64,000 nt of DNA, taken from assembly GCA_038746605.1 (NCBI GenBank), contig JBCDKM010000007.1:145140-209139 (forward strand), given 5' to 3'. This DNA is from Rubricoccus sp038746605 (lineage in GTDB: Bacteria; Bacteroidota; Rhodothermia; Rhodothermales; Rubricoccaceae). The translations under genes were made by a program, and so were the position numbers. The number at the start of each line of letters is the position of its first letter. Positions within the stretch are counted from its first letter, which is position 1. Of this stretch, positions 8,921 through 14,818 are shown in pieces. The notes beneath the pieces are model-generated. The model was given only the letters and a program-made list of their open reading frames with translations. It was not told where the DNA came from and searched no databases.

Positions 8921-10609
8921 ATGCGACGCGCGCTCCCTCTCCTCCTTGTCCTCGCCACGCTCTGCGCCTCGGTCGCTGTCGCCGAGCCTCTCCGTCTCGA
9001 TCCGTCCCTCCTCGCGGGCGAGTGGACGCGCGCCGCGAGCGGAAACACAGCCATCGATTCTCCATCCCCCAGAAGCGATGGGGCGGTCGGGCGGATGACC
9101 GTCGAGGTGAGCGGAACGGAGGGAATCGTCGGGCAGGGCGTCCAGTGGGCGACCTCCGGGATGCTTCTCTGGCGCAACATCCGCGATGGCGGCGGATGCA
9201 CCTACGACTTGGAGGTGCGGGGCTCGGATGGGAACTACTACCCCGCGACGCTCTCCCTGGAGACGCTCTACCGCGTTACGCTCGTCATCGATCATGTTGG
9301 GGCGGGGAACACGCAGACGTGGGTCCGTCAGCGGATCGACACGCGGCCCCCGCCACCGGTCGATGGAATCTGGGTCCGCACGGAGAGCACCAACCCGGGC
9401 CTCGACGGGATGCGGGTCAACGTCGACGCAGGCCGTGCGACCGTTTCCCTTGCACCCGAGACGGGCACCTTCGGACGGGGGGACGTTCTGTGGAGAAACC
9501 TCGTCCCGCTGGGCCCGAGTGGCTACGAGTTCGAGGTGCTCGGCTCGGACGGGCAGTATTACAGCGCCTCGCTCACCTTCGAGCAGCGCAATCGCATTCG
9601 GGTGGATATCGAGTTTGGCTCTGCAGGGTCATCGCAGACGTGGGTTCGTCGCCGGGCCCTCACCAACGCGGCGCTAGACGGTCCCTGGACGCGAATCGAG
9701 AGCACCAACCCCAGCAACGACGGGATGGTGGTAGCGGTCGGCGGCGAAGTGGCGACCGTCGCGAACCCGGCGGGCTCCTCCTACTCCGTGGGCAATGAAC
9801 TGTGGCGCGGCCTCGAGCGGCAGAACAACGGCGTCGGGTTCGACCTCGAGGTCCTCGGTTCTGATGGGAACTACTACCCCGCAACGCTCACCCTCGTCGA
9901 TACCGACCGGATCGAAGTGGACATCGCGTTCAGTAGCGCGGGGAGCGATCAAGTCTGGACACGAGGCGGCGAGGCCGCGCCCGCTCCGCCGCCTGCCCCA
10001 GCGCTGGATGGCTCGTGGACGCGAGTGGAGAGCTCCAACCCTCAAAATGACGGGATGATTGTCGGGGTCACGGGTGCGACGGCGAGCGTCGAGAATGCCG
10101 CGGGCTCCAGCTACTCGGCGGGCGCCACGCTCTGGCGAGGGCTGTCTTCAGAAGACACGGGGTATGCTCTGGAGGTTCTCGGCTCGGACGGTGCTTACTA
10201 CCCGGCGACGCTCACCTTCGTCGGGGCGGACCGGATCGAGATCGACATCGAGAGTAGCGGAGCGGGCAGCGATCAGGTGTGGACGCGAGGTGCCGAGGCG
10301 CCGTTCAACCTCGATGGCCGCTGGACCCGGACGGCTAGCAGCAACCCGGGGAACGACGGGATGCAGGTCGCCATCTCCGGCACCGAGGCGAACGTCCGCT
10401 ACCTGCCAGGAAGTGCGTCTTCCTACCGTATCGGAGACACGCTTTGGCGCTCTCTCGCACCGAGCGGTGACGGGTTCTCCCTGGAGGTGCTCGGGTCCGA
10501 TGGCAACTACTACTCCGCGACGCTGACCGTCGTGGGGCCGGACGAACTCTCGCTTCAGATCGGCTTCTCCAGCGCAGGATCGGCGCAGACCTGGACGCGT
10601 CGCCCGTGA
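8921..10609 (+). CDS. Exported protein built of five tandem ~105-residue beta domains
   Basis: A 562-residue protein. The ATG at 8921 opens a signal peptide (MRRALPLLLVLATLCASVAVA). The mature part is five consecutive copies of one domain. Each begins W(T/V)R.ESxNPxxDGM, continues with GSSYSxGxxLWR, then VLGSDGxYYxATLT, and ends FSSAGSxQxWTRR. Starts fall near residues 36, 147, 255, 370 and 471. The first copy is the most divergent. There is no T9SS sorting domain, no transmembrane segment after the signal and no visible catalytic motif. I do not recognise the domain; an all-beta binding or surface repeat is an inference from the alternating hydrophobic pattern. A short Pro-Ala linker separates copies 3 and 4. 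Confidence 0.75.
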   Translation: MRRALPLLLVLATLCASVAVAEPLRLDPSLLAGEWTRAASGNTAIDSPSPRSDGAVGRMTVEVSGTEGIVGQGVQWATSGMLLWRNIRDGGGCTYDLEVRGSDGNYYPATLSLETLYRVTLVIDHVGAGNTQTWVRQRIDTRPPPPVDGIWVRTESTNPGLDGMRVNVDAGRATVSLAPETGTFGRGDVLWRNLVPLGPSGYEFEVLGSDGQYYSASLTFEQRNRIRVDIEFGSAGSSQTWVRRRALTNAALDGPWTRIESTNPSNDGMVVAVGGEVATVANPAGSSYSVGNELWRGLERQNNGVGFDLEVLGSDGNYYPATLTLVDTDRIEVDIAFSSAGSDQVWTRGGEAAPAPPPAPALDGSWTRVESSNPQNDGMIVGVTGATASVENAAGSSYSAGATLWRGLSSEDTGYALEVLGSDGAYYPATLTFVGADRIEIDIESSGAGSDQVWTRGAEAPFNLDGRWTRTASSNPGNDGMQVAISGTEANVRYLPGSASSYRIGDTLWRSLAPSGDGFSLEVLGSDGNYYSATLTVVGPDELSLQIGFSSAGSAQTWTRRP

Positions 10610-10615
10610 GGCTCT

Positions 10616-10641
10616 CCGCCTCGGTGATCCCGCCGAGGCGG
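10616..10641. terminator. Intergenic hairpin, CCGCCTCGG family
   Basis: A 9-bp stem with arms at 10616-10624 and 10633-10641 and an 8-base loop, starting six bases after the stop of the five-repeat protein. Confidence 0.5.
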
Positions 10642-10701
10642 GCGGTGTCCCATCTCGCGGGCGGATCCGGTGGAGGGGAATGAACATCCTCTCCTCGTGC
10701 C

Positions 10702-11307
10702 ATGAGACGCCTCCTTCCGCTTTTCCTCCTGCTCGCCACTGTGACCGCGAGCGCACAGCCCCTCGGTCTCCGCCTCGGTTCCGACACCGAGGGCACGTTC
10801 GAGGATCTCGTCGAAGACCTCCACGTCCTCGCGCCCGGCGGGGCCGACCTGGAATCTGTCACGTTGTTCAGCGCGCTCGTCTCGCGCGAGGGGGTTCACG
10901 CCATCGGTCGGGCCGAGACGGCGCCTCTCGCCATCGACGACGAACTCCCGGAAGGGATCACGCTCCGCGACTCTGGTGTGGAGTTGCCCCGCGACTACCT
11001 GGCCGCGCGCGAGCGGCGCGCGATCCGCTCTCGCGACCTGTTCCGTGGAGAGGTCGAGATCCCCGGCGGGGACCAATTTATCCCGGGAGGCGACCAGTTC
11101 ATTCCAGGCGGCGACCAGTTCGTCGGCGGAGTGGAGGAGGTGTCCGCGCGAGGGGTAAGTGAACAGGCTCTCCTGCGGGCTGCCGAGCGGGCGGATGCGC
11201 AGGCGTTCGAGTCCGGCGCGCTGCTGGTGGTCTTCTTCGCGGCCCCCCCGGATGGGGGCGAGAGCGAACTGGCCGTTCTGCGGAAGCGGCCCGGCCGGAC
11301 GAAGTAA
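10702..11307 (+). CDS. Small exported protein with IPGGDQF tandem repeats
   Basis: A 201-residue protein with a signal peptide (MRRLLPLFLLLATVTASAQ). Residues 120-140 are three exact heptapeptides IPGGDQF, followed by VGG. The C-terminus carries LLVVFFAAPPDGG...LAVLRKRPGRTK, which aligns with the ending of the protein at 6762-7292. The two form a small paralogous family: signal peptide, ~100 residues of variable beta-like sequence, an acidic or PG-rich tandem repeat, then the hydrophobic FFA...VLRK tail. No known family recognised. It is preceded by a short self-complementary leader (GGAGGGGAATGAACATCCTC). Confidence 0.65.
   Translation: MRRLLPLFLLLATVTASAQPLGLRLGSDTEGTFEDLVEDLHVLAPGGADLESVTLFSALVSREGVHAIGRAETAPLAIDDELPEGITLRDSGVELPRDYLAARERRAIRSRDLFRGEVEIPGGDQFIPGGDQFIPGGDQFVGGVEEVSARGVSEQALLRAAERADAQAFESGALLVVFFAAPPDGGESELAVLRKRPGRTK
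11059..11121 (+). repeat. Three tandem IPGGDQF heptapeptides
   Basis: Three 21-base units encode exactly IPGGDQF each, with synonymous differences (ATCCCC, ATCCCG, ATTCCA), so selection on the peptide is likely. Confidence 0.9.
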
Positions 11308-11324
11308 AACAGAAACGAGTCGGT

Positions 11325-11344
11325 CCGCCTCGGTGCCGAGGCGG
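11325..11344. terminator. Convergent hairpin, CCGCCTCGG family
   Basis: A 9-bp stem with a 2-base centre, between the ends of two converging genes (stops at 11307 and 11351). It is well placed to end both transcripts. Confidence 0.55.
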
Positions 11345-11350
11345 GCAGGC

Positions 11351-13156
11351 TCAGCGCGGCTCCGCCACCGGAAGCCCGGCCCGCGCCATGATGATGAGCG
11401 CGTTCGTCGTCGGGCACGGGCCCTCGTGCAAGCGGTAGTCGAAGGCGAGGCGGTTGTCCTCGGCGTGCTCGCGGAAGTGCGCGTTCGTGATGCGAGCGTC
11501 CTCCGCTTCCAGGTCCGCTAGCGCGAGGTCGTGCGTGGCGACGAGGCTGGTTGCGTTCGCGCCGACGAGCGCTCGGACCACGCCCTGCGCGCCTGCCAGG
11601 CGCTCGCGGTTGTTCGTGCCGCGCAGCATCTCGTCGATCAGCACGAGCGCAGGTGGCCCTCCAGCCTCCACGCCATCGAGGAGGAGGCGGAGACGGCGGA
11701 CCTCGGCGTAGAAGGTGGACATGCCCTCCTGCAGCACGTCGCCGATGCGCATGGACGTGAACGGCCGCAGTGGACGCACGGCGAGGGAGCGCGCCCAGAC
11801 TGGTCCGCCCGCCCATGCCAGCACCGTCGCGAGGCCGATGGACCGGAGAAAGGTGCTCTTCCCCGACATGTTGGAGCCGGTCACGAGGATCACCGCACCG
11901 CCGCCCAGCGCCACGTCGTTGCCGACGGCCTCGGCGAGAGGAATCAGCGGGTGGCGGAGGTCGCGTGCCTCCAGCGGCGGAGCGTCTTCAGCGAGGAGGT
12001 CCGGGAAGACAACGCGCTCAGGGCGGAGGTCGGCCGCCTCGGCGAGGGCGCCGAGGGCCTCCAGTTCGTAGAGCGCGTCCAGCCACGCCGGGAGACGGTC
12101 GGCCAGTTCACCGCGCACGCGCTCCAGCGCGAGCGTCAGAATGAGGTCGTACGGCAGCAGCAGGTTGAGCACCACCCGCCCGATGTCGTTTCGCGTGATG
12201 GCGGCGGCGGCGGCGATCCGACGGAGGCGTCGCATCCGCTCGCTCGGTGCCTCCGCGCCCGTCAGCGGCGCCACGACCGGCGCGAGCACGTCCCCGAGGC
12301 GGGGCGCCTCGCGCTCGGCGAACGCGAGAAGGGGGGTGACCTCGCGGAGCGCGCGCTCCAGGTCGTACGTCCGGTCGAAGACCTGGGCCACGCGTCCGTA
12401 CTGCGAGAGGTACAGCAGGATGTACACCGTCAGCGAGTAGCCCCAGAGGGAGGGCCCGCCCGTGAGCGCGAGGACGACGAGTGCGGGCGTGAGCACGGCC
12501 AGCGCGCCGAGCATGAGGGCCCAGGTCCGCAGCGAGCGGTCCGGCGGCGGTGCGTCGATCCAGGTGCGGACGGCGGCATCGCTCCAGCGTGCGTCGATGT
12601 CTCCGCTGGCGGTGTGCGCGAGGAGCGCGAGGCGGTCGCGGAGGCGGCGGCGGGAGACGAGTGCCTGTACGCGTGGCTGGCGGACGCACGCGGCGTCGGG
12701 GTCGAGGTCCAGGAGCCACGAGCGGAGGCGGCGAGAGGCGCCCTCGGTGGCGGTCGCGTCGAGGAGGTGGAGGAGCGAGCGCGGACCGCAGAGATCGAGG
12801 TCGGCGGCGTAGGGGTGCTCGGGTGGGGCCGCCTCGGGAGCCGGAAGGAGGGAGTCCCAGTCGAGGTTGCGCCGGGCGAGGTGGCGGGCCTGGATCTCGC
12901 GCCAGAACCGGATGCGCGTGAGGGCGCGCTCCACGCGCTCATGCAGGCGGACGAGGACGGAGAACACGAGGAGCGTCCCCAGCGCGACGCTCCAGCCCAC
13001 GCCCGGCCCCACGGCGCCGCCCAATGCCAGCGCTACCGTCAGGCCAACGAGCACGGCCACCAGGCGGACGCGCGAGAAGAGGAGGCTGCGGCGGGCGAGG
13101 GTCGCCTCGCGCCCGTCGAGGCGGGCGAGGAGGGCGGGCAGGCGATCGGGGTGCAT
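11351..13156 (-). CDS. Membrane-anchored MutS-family ATPase
   Basis: A 601-residue protein from the ATG at 13156. Upstream in-frame sequence reads as non-coding. Two hydrophobic segments lie near residues 27-75 (LVAVLVGLTVALALGG and LGTLLVFSVLV) and two more near 210-250, so the N-terminal half is membrane-embedded. The C-terminal ~220 residues are the MutS domain V ATPase: Walker A GSNMSGKST (Lys433), a Walker B region ALVLIDEMLRGTNN, and a C-terminal ATHD motif. Mismatch-recognition domain I and the usual connector are absent. This matches the membrane MutS-like proteins common in Bacteroidota and Rhodothermota, whose function is unknown; classical mismatch repair is unlikely. It is divergent from clpP. 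Confidence 0.8.
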   Translation of the reverse strand: MHPDRLPALLARLDGREATLARRSLLFSRVRLVAVLVGLTVALALGGAVGPGVGWSVALGTLLVFSVLVRLHERVERALTRIRFWREIQARHLARRNLDWDSLLPAPEAAPPEHPYAADLDLCGPRSLLHLLDATATEGASRRLRSWLLDLDPDAACVRQPRVQALVSRRRLRDRLALLAHTASGDIDARWSDAAVRTWIDAPPPDRSLRTWALMLGALAVLTPALVVLALTGGPSLWGYSLTVYILLYLSQYGRVAQVFDRTYDLERALREVTPLLAFAEREAPRLGDVLAPVVAPLTGAEAPSERMRRLRRIAAAAAITRNDIGRVVLNLLLPYDLILTLALERVRGELADRLPAWLDALYELEALGALAEAADLRPERVVFPDLLAEDAPPLEARDLRHPLIPLAEAVGNDVALGGGAVILVTGSNMSGKSTFLRSIGLATVLAWAGGPVWARSLAVRPLRPFTSMRIGDVLQEGMSTFYAEVRRLRLLLDGVEAGGPPALVLIDEMLRGTNNRERLAGAQGVVRALVGANATSLVATHDLALADLEAEDARITNAHFREHAEDNRLAFDYRLHEGPCPTTNALIIMARAGLPVAEPR

Positions 13157-13255
13157 CGCCGCCGGGACGCGGCGGGAGGGTGCGCGGTTGCATCTGCTCC
13201 TCCGGCGCCAGTCGGGCCCCGCCTCTGGCTGGAGGCTCTTCGCTGGTGACTCCCT

Positions 13256-13275
13256 CCGCCTCGGTGCCGAGGCGG
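13256..13275. repeat. Palindrome of the CCGCCTCGG family between divergent genes
   Basis: Arms at 13256-13264 and 13267-13275, extended by a CCCTC/GAGGG-like outer stem. It lies between two start codons (13156 minus, 13400 plus), so it cannot be the terminator of either neighbour. Confidence 0.6.
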
Positions 13276-13399
13276 GAGGGGCTAGAGCCACCCGGCGCGT
13301 TTTCCTCCTCCTCCTTCGCATCCCGAGCCCCGGAACCGCGCCACGGCACGCCGGGTGCGAGGACGCGAACTTCCAGCGCACACTCCCTCCGACCTCGAT

Positions 13400-14113
13400 A
13401 TGTCCACCGTCCACGACTTCCTCACCTTCTCGCGCGATCTCACCTCGCTCCCCGGCGGCATCTACAGCGGCCCCCAGCAGACCGCCCCCGCCAACGCGCT
13501 CGTCCCGATGGTGATCGAGCAGACCACGCGAGGCGAGCGCTCGTTCGACATCTTCTCGCGGCTCCTCAAAGACCGCATCGTTCTCTTCGGCACACCCGTC
13601 AACGACACGACGGCCAACCTCGCCGTCGCACAACTCCTCTTCCTCGCAGCGGACGACCCCGACAAGGACATCAACCTCTACATCAACTCGCCCGGCGGGC
13701 AGGTCTACAGCGGCATGGCCGTCTACGACACCATGCAGTTCATCAAGCCGGATGTGGCGACGATCTGCGTCGGTCTCGCGGCGAGCATGGGCAGCGTGTT
13801 CCTCGCGGGCGGCGCAGCGGGCAAGCGCGCGGCGCTCCCCAACAGCCGCATCATGATCCACCAGCCGTCCGGCGGTTCACAAGGCCAGGCATCGGACATC
13901 GAGATCGCGGCGAAGGAGATCCTCTACATCCGGCAGCGGCTCAACGAGGTCCTCGCGCACCACTCCGGCCAGCCCGTCGAGACCATCGAGAAGGAGACCG
14001 ACCGCGACAACTTCATGAGCCCGCAGGAGGCCAAGGACTTCGGCCTCATCGATGTGGTGCTCACGCCGGGCGGCGGCGAGCCGCAGAAGTCGCCCGACGA
14101 GCAGGAGGACTGA
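13400..14113 (+). CDS. clpP: ATP-dependent Clp protease proteolytic subunit
   Basis: A 237-residue ClpP. The catalytic triad is visible at family spacing: Ser129 in GLAASMGS, His154 in RIMIHQP and Asp203 in TDRDNFMS. The 'INSPGGQVYSGMAVYDTM' handle region and the 'A.LP..RIMIHQPSGG' segment are standard. The N-terminus from the ATG at 13400 is about 30 residues longer than the E. coli mature form, consistent with a leader or propeptide. It forms tetradecameric chambers with ClpX or ClpA, which are not in the window. It stands alone and ends in a hairpin. Confidence 0.96.
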   Translation: MSTVHDFLTFSRDLTSLPGGIYSGPQQTAPANALVPMVIEQTTRGERSFDIFSRLLKDRIVLFGTPVNDTTANLAVAQLLFLAADDPDKDINLYINSPGGQVYSGMAVYDTMQFIKPDVATICVGLAASMGSVFLAGGAAGKRAALPNSRIMIHQPSGGSQGQASDIEIAAKEILYIRQRLNEVLAHHSGQPVETIEKETDRDNFMSPQEAKDFGLIDVVLTPGGGEPQKSPDEQED

Positions 14114-14138
14114 TCCGCCCCCTGTCTCCGCTGACCCC

Positions 14139-14168
14139 GCCCGCCTCGGTGACTGTGCCGAGGCGGGC
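14139..14168. terminator. Intergenic hairpin after clpP, CCGCCTCGG family
   Basis: An 11-bp stem with an 8-base loop (TGACTGTG), 25 bases after the clpP stop. It is identical to the hairpin at 8789-8818. Its right half (about 27 bases from 14150) is repeated directly at 14696-14722 on the far side of the GIY-YIG element. Confidence 0.5.
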
Positions 14169-14252
14169 GGTCTCGTGTCGCGCTGCCGCGACTCTCGCCG
14201 CCGCGACCCATCAAGCAGGCAGAGGTCCGCCACTTCCGCTCCATACCGGAGG

Positions 14253-14280
14253 GTGTCATCCCGAGCGGAGCCGAGGGATC
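14253..14280 (+). repeat. Left inverted-repeat arm of the GIY-YIG element
   Basis: 28 bases, 27 of which match the reverse complement of 14628-14655. It lies 47 bases before the GIY-YIG start codon. Confidence 0.85.
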
Positions 14281-14327
14281 TAGCCCCGGACGCTTCCTGT
14301 TTCCCACCGGCTGCGTACGCTTCCAGT

Positions 14328-14606
14328 ATGAAAACGTACTACGTCTACCTGCTCGCGAGCCACAACCGGGTGCTCTACTGTGGGATAACGAACGATCTGC
14401 GTCGGCGGCTCGCAGAGCACGCCAGCGGTGACACTCCCGGATTCACGTCCCGGTACAACGTGCACCGCCTCGTCCACTACGAGACGTTCGGGGAGATTCG
14501 CGACGCGATCGAACGTGAGAAGCAGATCAAGCGATGGCGCCGCGAGAAAAGGGTCCGGCTGATCGAGTCGCACAACCCAGATTGGGCCGATCTCAGCACC
14601 GTGTGA
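14328..14606 (+). CDS. Small GIY-YIG nuclease-domain protein (UPF0213/YhbQ-like)
   Basis: A 92-residue single-domain protein. The GIY-YIG core is present: TYYVYLLAS (the 'GIY' position), VLYCGITNDLRRRLAEHASG (the 'YIG' position with catalytic Arg), a mid-domain KxI-type helix (DAIEREKQIKRWRREKRVRLIE) carrying the conserved Glu, and NPDWADL at the end. Proteins of this size are common across bacteria and are usually annotated as GIY-YIG nuclease family. The ATG at 14328 gives the normal N-terminus. The gene sits alone between matched inverted repeats, which suggests the nuclease acts on or spreads the repeat; that is inference. Confidence 0.9.
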   Translation: MKTYYVYLLASHNRVLYCGITNDLRRRLAEHASGDTPGFTSRYNVHRLVHYETFGEIRDAIEREKQIKRWRREKRVRLIESHNPDWADLSTV

Positions 14607-14627
14607 CGAAGAAGCTGGGTCTAGCCG

Positions 14628-14655
14628 GATCCCTCGGCTGCGCTCGGGATGACAC
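14628..14655 (-). repeat. Right inverted-repeat arm of the GIY-YIG element
   Basis: Inverse match of 14253-14280 with a single mismatch. It starts 21 bases after the nuclease stop codon. Confidence 0.85.
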
Positions 14656-14695
14656 GAAGAGAAGAGCGAGGCGATACGACGTGGGGTGCGCTCGC

Positions 14696-14722
14696 TGACT
14701 GTGCCGAGGCGGGCGGTCTCGT
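14696..14722 (+). repeat. Direct repeat of half of the clpP hairpin
   Basis: 27 bases identical to 14150-14176, containing only the right arm CCGAGGCGG. The two copies flank the GIY-YIG element, which may have arisen by duplication when the element or neighbouring DNA inserted. Confidence 0.7.
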
Positions 14723-14818
14723 AGTGGACGAGGACTTAACGAATGATCCACCGACGGCGCGGAATATCCGGCCGGATTGCCCCGTAGCCGCCTCATCTCT
14801 CACTCACGTTTTCGAGCC

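Larger units (their letters stand above)
14253..14655. mobile_element. Putative small mobile element: GIY-YIG gene between inverted repeats
   Basis: A 28-base sequence at 14253-14280 (starting GTGTCATCCCGAGCGGAGCC) recurs in inverted orientation at 14628-14655 with one mismatch (27 of 28). The 403-base interval contains only the GIY-YIG endonuclease gene. Repeats of the 'TCATCCCGAGCGGAGCCGAGGGATC' type are, as far as I recall, dispersed in many Bacteroidota, Acidobacteriota and Chloroflexota genomes and can accompany small GIY-YIG genes. Mobility is inferred from this layout, and no target-site duplication is clear at the arms. Confidence 0.55.

Noticed and set aside
11351..13156. MutS2 or canonical mismatch-repair MutS
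   Set aside because: It lacks the mismatch-recognition domain and Smr domain, and its N-terminal half is hydrophobic.
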